From positions 1 through 9,313 of the forward strand of contig CACZIP010000056.1 of assembly GCA_902781245.1 (NCBI GenBank): 9,313 bases of DNA, written 5' to 3'. The notes under the pieces were generated by a model that made no database searches, was not told the DNA's origin, and saw only the letters and a list, made by a program, of their open reading frames with translations. Below, in pieces: positions 1 through 5,971 of the stretch (position 1 is its first letter; every line of letters begins with the position of its first letter). This DNA is from an uncultured Coriobacteriaceae bacterium. Its GTDB lineage: Bacteria; Actinomycetota; Coriobacteriia; Coriobacteriales; Eggerthellaceae. Position numbers and translations under genes: made by a program.

Positions 1-88
1 TTTCTCTTCGAAGACTAAGCCAATCGAAGAATACCGAAAGGTCCTTTCCTGTTCACATGTCTGGGGAGGTCCCTCACCCCAGTTAAAG

Positions 89-1207
89 TTACTCACACAA
101 CAATTCCACGGCCTTCTCGAGTTTGCCCACGATCTCGATGTGCTGAGGACACGCAGCTTCGCACGAGAAGCATTGAATGCACTCGGAAGCCTTGCCGCCG
201 TTGGAGGTCTGGAAGCCGTACCAGTTCTTCCCGTTCGCATCGCCATACATTCCACGGCGGTTCAATGCCTCCATGACCGGCGCGATCTTGATGTCCTTGG
301 GGCATGCCTTCATGCAGTACTGGCAATTCGTGCATGGGTTGTCGAGCATCTCGTCGAGCTTCGCACGCGCACGGTCGAGTACCGCCGCCTCGTCAGCATT
401 CAGAGGCTCCCATGCCTTCCACGTTGCGATGTTCTGCTCCATCTGCTCGAGCGAGCTCATGCCAGACAGCATAGTAATCAGGCCCTCGGTGCCGAGCGCA
501 AAGCGAATGGCCCATTCGACGTGCGTCCAATCTGGATGCCCTTCATGCAGGATCTCGGCCACGGCCTCGGGCGGGTTGGCCAACGTGCCTCCACGCACCG
601 GTTCCATGATGATGACCGGCAGGCCATGCTTGCGCGCCACCTCGACGCATTTGCGTGACTGCGTGTTCGCGTTATCCCAGTCAGCCCAGTTGACCTGCAA
701 CTGGACGAACTCCATCTCGGGATGCGCCTTGATGACCTCTTCGAGTACAGCAGCCGAATCGTGATGTGAGAAGCCGATGTGCTTCACCCTGCCATCAGCC
801 TTGAGCTGCTTGACGAAATCCCACATCTCGAGATCGTCGAATACCTTAGTGCGCGCACCGCCCGTGTTGTGAATGAGATAGAAATCGAAGTAGCCAGCAC
901 CTGTGTTCTCGATCGAAATGTCGAAATCCTTACGAGCGTCCTCGTAGCTCTTAGGGCCGATCCACGCGGCGTTCTTGGTGGCCAACTGGAACGACTCGCG
1001 CGGGTAGCGTTCGACAAGCGCCTGACGAATGGCGTTTTCCGATTCGCCATATGCGCGTGCGGTATCGAAATACGTGCCGCCTGCTTCGAGGAACGTATCG
1101 ACCATCTGCTTGACCTGCTCGATATCGATGGTCTCGCCGTCTTCAAGACGAGGCAACCTCATAAGACCGAAACCGAGCTTCGGAATGGATTCTCCCAAAT
1201 ATGACAT
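89..1207 (-). CDS. Aldo/keto reductase with C-terminal double [4Fe-4S] ferredoxin domain
   Basis: 372 residues from the chosen ATG. The N-terminal ~270 residues form an aldo/keto reductase barrel: LGFGLMRLPR near the start, the catalytic tetrad visible as Asp48 and Tyr53 (YFDTARAYGES), Lys78 (LATKN) and His113 (LIHN), and the usual MEPVRGG strand at 201-207. The tail carries two CxxCxxCxxxCP motifs (Cys292/295/298/302 and Cys343/346/349/353), enough to ligate two [4Fe-4S] clusters. Family knowledge: such proteins are cytoplasmic NAD(P)H- or ferredoxin-linked oxidoreductases of anaerobes; the substrate cannot be told from sequence. The frame is open 40 codons further upstream, but a GGGGAG ribosome site sits 6 nt before this ATG, the family N-terminus begins here, and the longer start would lie upstream of the likely promoter. 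It is divergent from the YdcF-like gene. Confidence 0.93.
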   Translation of the reverse strand: MSYLGESIPKLGFGLMRLPRLEDGETIDIEQVKQMVDTFLEAGGTYFDTARAYGESENAIRQALVERYPRESFQLATKNAAWIGPKSYEDARKDFDISIENTGAGYFDFYLIHNTGGARTKVFDDLEMWDFVKQLKADGRVKHIGFSHHDSAAVLEEVIKAHPEMEFVQLQVNWADWDNANTQSRKCVEVARKHGLPVIIMEPVRGGTLANPPEAVAEILHEGHPDWTHVEWAIRFALGTEGLITMLSGMSSLEQMEQNIATWKAWEPLNADEAAVLDRARAKLDEMLDNPCTNCQYCMKACPKDIKIAPVMEALNRRGMYGDANGKNWYGFQTSNGGKASECIQCFSCEAACPQHIEIVGKLEKAVELLCE

Positions 1208-1213
1208 GCAACG

Positions 1214-1219
1214 CTCCCC
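1214..1219 (-). promoter_or_regulatory. Ribosome binding site of the aldo/keto reductase
   Basis: On the minus strand GGGGAG lies 6 nt before the ATG at 1207. It decides the start: the alternative upstream ATG at 1327 gives an N-terminal extension unlike the family. Confidence 0.7.
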
Positions 1220-1289
1220 TTCTCTCGAAACCGCACCGAGCGAAACGGCCTTCCCGGTTCTCGCTGGTTTTACCCGCTTTTCTATCCCA

Positions 1290-1320
1290 ATTAAAGCATG
1301 TAAACCACACTTCAGGTCAA
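1290..1320 (-). promoter_or_regulatory. Candidate promoter of the aldo/keto reductase with a 19-bp spacer
   Basis: Minus strand: TTGACC (1315-1320; 5 of 6 to the -35 consensus) and TTTAAT (1290-1295; 5 of 6 to the -10 consensus) are separated by 19 bp instead of 17. The spacer holds a degenerate dyad. A 19-bp spacer with a dyad is the hallmark of MerR-family-controlled promoters, and MerR regulators often act on aldo/keto reductases; that link is inference. The hexamers are seen directly. Transcription would start near 1283, giving a leader of about 75 nt. Confidence 0.5.
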
Positions 1321-1387
1321 GAGCCACATTGTCAGGAGCTTAACGGTTCTGCATCGGCCCCCCAAAGCATGCGACAATGGTTGCACT

Positions 1388-2161
1388 ATGAAACAACACG
1401 CTAGATCAGAGCGGGACGGCACCATGGGCATCGTGCTCATCATCATCGGAATCGCATGTGCCTTATACGGCATGACTGTCATGATGGTCGGCTCAGGCTC
1501 GAAGTTTTTCCTGTTCTGGTATGTGCTGGCTGCTGTCCTGGCCTTCATTGGTTGGGCGCTTGCTTCGGGCGCATGGTCCAACTTCCCCGTTGTGGCACGC
1601 CGCATAATTCAAGTGGGCGGCGGGCTGTTCTGCGCCTTCCTCATCGTCACGCAGGTCATGGTCGCAAAAGAGTTCAACGATCGAGGTGAGCCCGACCTCG
1701 ATTATCTCATCGTGCTCGGCGCTCAGGTACGACCGTCGGGATTGAGCGTTGCGCTGAAAAGCAGACTCGATGCCGCATACGATTACCTGATCGAAAACGA
1801 GAACACGACGTGCATCGTATCAGGTGGCCAAGGCCCCAACGAACCCATGACAGAAGCGGATGCAATGGCGGGCTATTTGATTGAGCGTGGCCTCGATCCG
1901 AATCGGATCATCCGCGAGAATCAATCGACCAACACATCAGAAAACATCAGAAATAGCATGTCATTCATCAACCCCGCAAACGACCACGTTGCCATCGTCA
2001 CGAACGACTACCATCTGTTCCGCGGTATGGCCATCGCCCGCAAACAGGGAATCGCGCACGTGAGCGGAATTGCTGCTGGGGCCACACCCTGGTACTTGCC
2101 CAACAACATGGCACGCGAATCATTTGGCCTTGCAAAGGATTTCGTATTCGGGAATCTATGA
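1388..2161 (+). CDS. YdcF/DUF218-family (ElyC/SanA-like) membrane protein
   Basis: 257 residues. Three hydrophobic segments (about 13-34, 40-60 and 72-93) are followed by a DUF218/YdcF domain from about residue 105 to the end: DYLIVLGAQV, SGGQGPNEPMTEADAM (145-160), STNTSENIRNS (180-190) and VTNDYHLFR (204-212). These match the conserved nucleotide-binding-like fold with its acidic and Asn/Ser motifs. Family members such as ElyC and SanA affect envelope integrity and lipid-carrier or peptidoglycan metabolism; the exact reaction is unknown. The start is uncertain: the ATG at 1388 has no Shine-Dalgarno but lies 9 nt after a weak -10-like GACAAT, which would suit a leaderless message; the ATG at 1424 has a weak GAGCGGGA upstream and begins right at the first membrane segment. 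Confidence 0.88.
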   Translation: MKQHARSERDGTMGIVLIIIGIACALYGMTVMMVGSGSKFFLFWYVLAAVLAFIGWALASGAWSNFPVVARRIIQVGGGLFCAFLIVTQVMVAKEFNDRGEPDLDYLIVLGAQVRPSGLSVALKSRLDAAYDYLIENENTTCIVSGGQGPNEPMTEADAMAGYLIERGLDPNRIIRENQSTNTSENIRNSMSFINPANDHVAIVTNDYHLFRGMAIARKQGIAHVSGIAAGATPWYLPNNMARESFGLAKDFVFGNL

Positions 2162-2168
2162 GCGCGCA

Positions 2169-2205
2169 AAATGGCACAGTGCTCCCAGGGAACGTTGTGC
2201 CATTT
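2169..2205. terminator. Bidirectional terminator between convergent genes
   Basis: A perfect 10-bp inverted repeat, AAATGGCACA (2169-2178) and TGTGCCATTT (2196-2205), extends inward by three more pairs (two G-T). It begins 7 nt after the YdcF-like stop and lies 58 bp beyond the lipid kinase stop on the other strand. A/T ends on both sides give short U-tracts (three T on plus, four on minus), so it probably serves both genes. Confidence 0.75.
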
Positions 2206-2231
2206 CTAGATAGCAGGAACCACCCGAAGCA

Positions 2232-2247
2232 TTTAACCTGTCCCCAT
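2232..2247. repeat. Short CTGTCCCC-cored intergenic motif
   Basis: TTTAACCTGTCCCCAT lies just beyond the lipid kinase stop codon. It shares the CTGTCCCC octamer with the hairpin at 5940-5970 and resembles the GGACAG and GGGACTGTC cores of the inverted repeat at 3215-3314. I see no strong hairpin here. That it belongs to a dispersed repeat family is inference. Confidence 0.35.
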
Positions 2248-2263
2248 TGGCACGCAGACGAAT

Positions 2264-3190
2264 CTACTTCACAGCGCTGAGCACACGCAATGCAGAAGGA
2301 ACCACCGAGATGCTGTACGAATCTGCAATATGCGGTTCGCCGTCGATCTGACACGGTGGCCGCTTGTCGAACGACAGCTCAAGCGAAGAAGCCCGTTCGA
2401 AATGGATGCCCTTGAAGCCCACATGATGCGCGTTTTTCGCGCTCAGGAACTTGAACGTTGCAACTGGTATGCTCATGGGCGCCTCTGCATAGCAGATGTC
2501 GAGCACGCCATCGTCGACACGCGCTTCGGGGCAGATGCGGAAGCCTCCGCCATAGGTCACGCCATTTTGCACAGCAAACATGAGCATGCGTCCCTCGATG
2601 GTGCGCTCCCCATCTAGAACGGCTTTGAACTCGTATTCCTCGAGATGATGCAGGAGGATGTCCAGGCCGCTCATCATGTAGAGAATCGTGCCTTGCTGGC
2701 CAGTGCGCTCACGCCGCACAACCGTGTCGAGTGCGATGGCGGCATCCAAGCCGAATGACAGCGTTTCCGCATAGTACTCGCCATTGCAGCAACCAACGTC
2801 GACCAACTGCTCGCGCGCATCTAAGAACTGCACGACGGCATCGGGCACGCTTTCCGACATGCCCAGCGTGCGCGCGTAGTCGTTGCCTGACCCAACCGGC
2901 ACCAAACCGAACGACGGTCGCTTGTCGAATGGTAGGCGCATGAGTCCGTTGACAACCTCGTGCACGATGCCGTCGCCACCGAGCGCAATGACGGTGTCGT
3001 AGCGCTCCGACGAAGCCTCGGCAGCCAACTCGACCGCGTGACCTGCAAAGTCCGTCATCGCGAGCGTTACCGCTTCATCCCCTACCCATTCGCACAAAAG
3101 ATCGTGTGCAATTCGCGCCGCTTCGGCGCCATGTCCGCGTTGGGCTGCAGGATTTGCGATTAACAGCACGTTCCGATTCGAGGTCGCCAT
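2264..3190 (-). CDS. Diacylglycerol kinase-like lipid kinase, YegS/BmrU/DgkB family
   Basis: 308 residues from the ATG at 3190. The catalytic domain fills the N-terminal half: NPAAQRGHG (13-21), the nucleotide-binding GGDGIVHEVVNGL (71-83) and GSGNDYARTLG (100-110). The C-terminal beta-sandwich has YGGGFRICPEARVDDGVLD (213-231) and IDGE (282-285), which holds the active-site Asp-Gly-Glu. The family phosphorylates diacylglycerol or related lipids with ATP at the inner face of the membrane, recycling diacylglycerol into phospholipid synthesis; substrate choice within it cannot be read from sequence. An in-frame TTG at 3220 would add ten residues, but GGAG 6 nt before the ATG favours the shorter form. 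It is convergent with the YdcF-like gene and divergent from the methyltransferase. Confidence 0.93.
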   Translation of the reverse strand: MATSNRNVLLIANPAAQRGHGAEAARIAHDLLCEWVGDEAVTLAMTDFAGHAVELAAEASSERYDTVIALGGDGIVHEVVNGLMRLPFDKRPSFGLVPVGSGNDYARTLGMSESVPDAVVQFLDAREQLVDVGCCNGEYYAETLSFGLDAAIALDTVVRRERTGQQGTILYMMSGLDILLHHLEEYEFKAVLDGERTIEGRMLMFAVQNGVTYGGGFRICPEARVDDGVLDICYAEAPMSIPVATFKFLSAKNAHHVGFKGIHFERASSLELSFDKRPPCQIDGEPHIADSYSISVVPSALRVLSAVK

Positions 3191-3196
3191 GTTTCG

Positions 3197-3200
3197 CTCC
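3197..3200 (-). promoter_or_regulatory. Ribosome binding site of the lipid kinase
   Basis: GGAG on the minus strand, 6 nt before the ATG at 3190. It selects this ATG over the in-frame TTG at 3220, which has no comparable site. Confidence 0.65.
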
Positions 3201-3214
3201 GATGCATGATTTGC

Positions 3215-3314
3215 GTTCAATAAGGACAGACCCTTTTTAACACAAAACGAGAACCAGTTGAACGACCGAGACCATCTGCGAGTTTATGTGATAAAAAGGG
3301 ACTGTCTTTTTAAC
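3215..3314. repeat. 100-bp imperfect inverted repeat between divergent genes
   Basis: The left arm (about 3215-3248) read on the minus strand and the right arm (3282-3314) read on the plus strand align over about 33 nt with few mismatches. Both contain TGTG-T/A-TAAAAAGGG followed by A/T-CTGTC, then a T-rich tail and AAC; the centre is about 33 nt of unrelated sequence. The arms face outward towards the lipid kinase and the methyltransferase. Two readings fit: a REP/MITE-like mobile repeat, supported by related cores at 2232-2247 and 5940-5970, or a symmetric divergent promoter region in which TGTGATAAA and TGTGTTAAA act as extended -10 elements. Confidence 0.6.
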
Positions 3315-3360
3315 ATGAAACGCAGGTGGACCACTTATCTGGGGAAGAGAGCCGCACGTC

Positions 3361-4275
3361 ATGAGCTTACCCGAGTTCCTCGAACCGTTGCTTGCGCAGC
3401 AATACTCAGAAACTGACATCGAACACATCTTGGAAGGATACCGCGCTCAGCGAAACGTGACGTTGCGTGCCAACACCCTATCCTCCTCGAAAGAAGAAGT
3501 GGCAAGCGAACTTGATGGCGCAGGAATCGCGTGGAGCGGAGTCGATTGGTACGCCGATGCGTTTGTCATCGAGACTGCCCGCGAGCGGCAGATATGGGAT
3601 TTGCCCATCTACGAGGAAGGCAAGGTGTATCTGCAAAGCCTCTCGTCCATGCTGCCGCCGATCGTCCTCGAAGCGCACGCGAACGAGGACGTACTCGACA
3701 TGTGCGCTGCACCGGGCGGAAAGACTTCTCAGATTGCCGCTTTGACAGGCAACCGCGCTCATCTGACAGCATGCGAAATGCACGCACCACGCGCCGACAA
3801 GCTCGAACATAATCTGGCAAAACTCGGCGCTCGGAACGTTGTTGTCATGCGCACGGATGCACGTCGGATGGACGAATTCTTCCGCTTCGACCGCATCTTG
3901 GTCGACGCGCCCTGCTCAGGCTCGGGCACGCTGAAACTCGACAACCCGAATGGGCTCGCGCGGTTCACGCCGAAGCTTATCGAGAAATCGAAGAAATCGC
4001 AGCGTGCACTCCTGTCCAAAGCGCTCACGCTCATGAAGCCGGGCAGCACGCTCGTTTATTCGACATGCTCGATTCTCGAAGAGGAGAACGAGTCCATAGT
4101 GCGCGATTGCCTCTCGAAAGTGCGCCGTCAAGGCACGTTCGAGCTCAAGCCGCTGACATTTGCCGGTATCGAGACCATCCCAACGTTGCCGAGCACGCTC
4201 GACGAAGCGTTGACCGTATGCCCTACCGAGCTTTACGAGGGATTCTTCGTGGCGAGAATCGAACGCACCGCCTGA
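3361..4275 (+). CDS. RsmB/NOP-family (NOL1/NOP2/Sun) RNA cytosine-C5 methyltransferase
   Basis: 304 residues, start ATG preceded by GGGGAAGAG. The SAM-binding motif CAAPGGKTSQ (115-124), motif IV VDAPCSGSGT (181-190, Cys185) and motif VI STCS (234-237, Cys236) are complete. In this family the motif VI Cys attacks C6 of the cytosine and the motif IV Cys helps release the product, so the enzyme should be active. It transfers methyl from SAM to a cytosine in rRNA or tRNA. The N-terminal ~95 residues are a short RNA-binding part (RANTL at 36-40; YLQSLSSMLPP before the SAM domain). At about 300 residues it lacks the long C-terminal RNA-binding extension of E. coli RsmF (about 480), so the exact target base is open. 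The next gene begins 53 nt downstream with its own likely promoter. Confidence 0.93.
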   Translation: MSLPEFLEPLLAQQYSETDIEHILEGYRAQRNVTLRANTLSSSKEEVASELDGAGIAWSGVDWYADAFVIETARERQIWDLPIYEEGKVYLQSLSSMLPPIVLEAHANEDVLDMCAAPGGKTSQIAALTGNRAHLTACEMHAPRADKLEHNLAKLGARNVVVMRTDARRMDEFFRFDRILVDAPCSGSGTLKLDNPNGLARFTPKLIEKSKKSQRALLSKALTLMKPGSTLVYSTCSILEEENESIVRDCLSKVRRQGTFELKPLTFAGIETIPTLPSTLDEALTVCPTELYEGFFVARIERTA

Positions 4276-4289
4276 TGATTTCGCGAAGC

Positions 4290-4320
4290 TTGCGTATTTA
4301 TCGCCAAGTTCGGTCATAAT
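4290..4320 (+). promoter_or_regulatory. Candidate promoter giving a leaderless transcript
   Basis: CATAAT (4315-4320; 5 of 6 to consensus) ends 8 nt before the ATG at 4329, so transcription would start at or next to the start codon. The -35 region is weak (TTGCGT at 4290-4295, spacer 19). No Shine-Dalgarno lies between them. Confidence 0.45.
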
Positions 4321-4328
4321 CTGCAGCG

Positions 4329-5753
4329 ATGTCATACGAGGACGACATAAGACGCGAAGAGGCGCGCAGGCGGCTCGAAGAACGCCGCAGGCGCAATGGC
4401 ACAGCCGATGTCTCGCGCTCCACTCGCTCGCGCAATGCGCGCTCGAGCCGTACCCGCGATTCGAGCTCGGGACGCACGCGTGACACATATGCCGATCGTT
4501 CACGCGTTTCGCGCGGCTCTGCCAATTCGCGAACCACGCGACGCCAACGAGACCCCGAAACGAACAGTCGCAGATCCTCGTCGCCTGCTCGCACGCAAGC
4601 GACGCCGTCGCGAGCGGGAGGCGCTCTTTCGGTAATTGGGTCGGGTGCTTCAAGAGTTGGCGCGGTATTGTGGAACGCCTACCTGAACCTGGTCGAACGC
4701 TTCCGATGGAAAACGATCATCGCCACGGGCATCGTGTTCATCTTGCTCATAGTTCTCATCGTTTCTGGAATCAGGGGATGCATCTCATCAGCCGACAATG
4801 GCGAATCAAGCGGCAGTAGTGCCTCTCAAAGCGCTGCCGCAACATCCGCATCGGAATCTGCCGCTTCAGCTTCGACGTCATCTGGTTCCTCGGCATCGAC
4901 ATCTTCCACCTCAACGTCTTCTACGTCATCGAGAAGCTCAGCGGCGAGCAACGCTAAGAACCCCGTCGATGCAATTAGGTTGTCGGTGCCGGAGATAGAT
5001 GAATCGGAAATAGACGAGGCTGCTCTCGTCAACATCCTCGATACCGAATACGCCAACCAGCTGATCACCCAAGCTGAATCGAACAACGACGCGCATTGGA
5101 TCGCATCGCATCCCGACGAGTACCTCGAGGATGGCACCATCGTGCGCTACAAGATGCTGAGGCTTGCAGCAAAGGAGCCCGAGGCAATCCCGTTCGTGCG
5201 CGACTGGCCAACCAAGTATTGCGCTGACGAGCCTGATTACAACGAAGACCACACCGACGAGGCGTCGAACGGCGTGCCGCGCCTGTACCAATGGGATAAG
5301 CGCTGGGGCTACACCGAGTACAGCTCGACCACATTCGCGTTAACGGGATGTGCGCCCACGGCAATGGCCATGGTTTACCAAGCGCGCACGGGCGACACGA
5401 GCAAGAGTCCTTACGACATGGGCGTGTACGCCATGGAGAACGGATACGCCACCCAATTCGATGGAACCGATGGCTCGCTGTTCACGTACGGCGCCGCTGG
5501 ATTGGGGCTCACCGGCACAATCATCGGCAACGATGGGGCGTCGTTGACGAGCGCCCTCGCGAATGGGCAGCTCGTCGTCGTAAACGTTGGCCCTGGCGAT
5601 TTCACCGACAGCGGCCATTACTTCGTGGCAACAGGCTTGGCTCCCGATGGCAGCGTCATGATCAACGACCCGTTCTCGGCCGTCCGATCCGAGCAAACCT
5701 GGGACGCGAACACAATCGCCAGCCAGACAAAGGTCATGTACGCCATTGCATAG
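4329..5753 (+). CDS. Type II membrane protein with extracellular C39-like cysteine peptidase domain
   Basis: 474 residues. Residues 1-95 form a low-complexity tail with 28 Arg and no Lys, rich in Ser; one membrane helix follows at about 129-148 after the positive FRWK, giving an N-in topology. Residues 152-209 are a Ser/Thr/Ala linker (about half Ser), typical of a wall-spanning segment. The folded part (about 212-474) ends in a C39-like (Peptidase_C39_2) domain: PRLYQWDKRWG (317-327), Cys341 in TGCAPTAMAM, His430 in SGHYFVATG and Asp447 in MINDPFS, a plausible catalytic triad. Related domains cleave peptides or act in peptidoglycan or surface-protein processing; the substrate is unknown. No ribosome site is seen before the ATG. 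The gene is convergent with the tRNA. Confidence 0.85.
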   Translation: MSYEDDIRREEARRRLEERRRRNGTADVSRSTRSRNARSSRTRDSSSGRTRDTYADRSRVSRGSANSRTTRRQRDPETNSRRSSSPARTQATPSRAGGALSVIGSGASRVGAVLWNAYLNLVERFRWKTIIATGIVFILLIVLIVSGIRGCISSADNGESSGSSASQSAAATSASESAASASTSSGSSASTSSTSTSSTSSRSSAASNAKNPVDAIRLSVPEIDESEIDEAALVNILDTEYANQLITQAESNNDAHWIASHPDEYLEDGTIVRYKMLRLAAKEPEAIPFVRDWPTKYCADEPDYNEDHTDEASNGVPRLYQWDKRWGYTEYSSTTFALTGCAPTAMAMVYQARTGDTSKSPYDMGVYAMENGYATQFDGTDGSLFTYGAAGLGLTGTIIGNDGASLTSALANGQLVVVNVGPGDFTDSGHYFVATGLAPDGSVMINDPFSAVRSEQTWDANTIASQTKVMYAIA

Positions 5754-5763
5754 AGCGCGGACA

Positions 5764-5790
5764 TGAAAAAACGCCCCAGATTGGGGCGTT
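5764..5790 (-). terminator. Rho-independent terminator of tRNA-Ile2
   Basis: A perfect 8-bp GC-rich stem, AACGCCCC (5770-5777) and GGGGCGTT (5783-5790), has a 5-nt loop. On the minus strand it is followed by a run of six T, and it begins 8 nt after the tRNA CCA end. On the plus strand the U-tract is only two bases, so it is at best a weak stop for the C39-like gene. Confidence 0.85.
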
Positions 5791-5798
5791 AACTATCT

Positions 5799-5873
5799 TG
5801 GTGGGCCCAGCAGGACTCGAACCTGCAACCAAGGGATTATGAGTCCCCTGCTCCGCCATTGAGCTATAGGCCC
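5799..5873 (-). tRNA. tRNA-Ile2 (anticodon CAU, lysidine-modified) with encoded CCA
   Basis: 75 nt fold as a complete cloverleaf: a 7-bp acceptor stem (GGGCCTA with TGGGCCC), D stem GCTC/GAGC with a 7-nt loop containing GG, anticodon stem GGGGA/TCCCT around CTCATAA, variable loop TGGTT, T stem GCAGG/CCTGC around TTCGAGT, discriminator A and genomic CCA. The anticodon CAT (plus-strand 5839-5841) could mean Met or Ile2. C4-G69 and C5-G68, known recognition pairs for the lysidine synthetase TilS, and the close match of the anticodon arm and variable loop to E. coli tRNA-Ile2 support Ile2 reading AUA; elongator tRNA-Met lacks those pairs. The missing formylation-type 1-72 mismatch excludes initiator tRNA. 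Confidence 0.9.
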
Positions 5874-5892
5874 TTTTGCAACGGCTATTCTA

Positions 5893-5898
5893 GCTCAA
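5893..5898 (-). promoter_or_regulatory. Candidate -10 element of tRNA-Ile2
   Basis: On the minus strand GCTAGAATAGCC precedes the tRNA; TAGAAT matches the -10 consensus at 5 of 6 positions and lies about 20 nt before the mature 5' end. No good -35 hexamer is visible, so this is tentative. Confidence 0.35.
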
Positions 5899-5939
5899 AC
5901 GTAAAACGTTGCACCAGAATGCACCAGTTTGACATGAAC

Positions 5940-5970
5940 CTCACCTAAAAGGCTGTCCCCTTTTGGTGAG
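5940..5970. repeat. CTGTCCCC-containing hairpin directly after the rlmKL stop
   Basis: CTCACC-T-AAAAGG (5940-5952) pairs with CCTTTTGGTGAG (5959-5970): 12 bp with one bulged T and a 6-nt loop. It starts 1 nt beyond the rlmKL stop codon. No T-run follows on either strand, so it is not a standard terminator; it may stabilise the 3' end of the message or be a REP-like element. The core is shared with 2232-2247. Confidence 0.5.
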
Positions 5971-5971
5971 C

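Noticed and set aside
61..82. Possible terminator of the aldo/keto reductase (CTGGGG ... CCCCAG)
   Set aside because: The stem is only 6 bp with a 10-nt loop and no T-run follows on the minus strand. The 88 nt left of the gene hold no other feature I can support.
1208..1327. N-terminal 40-residue extension of the aldo/keto reductase
   Set aside because: It does not resemble the family, has no ribosome site, and its start would lie upstream of the likely promoter hexamers.
3916..4653. A 245-codon minus-strand open frame across the end of the methyltransferase and the start of the C39-like gene
   Set aside because: It overlaps two convincing genes and their intergenic promoter, has Cys/Arg-rich shadow composition and no family motifs.
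5799..5873. tRNA as an integration (att) site for a mobile element
   Set aside because: No integrase, no second copy of the tRNA 3' end and only ordinary chromosomal genes on either side.
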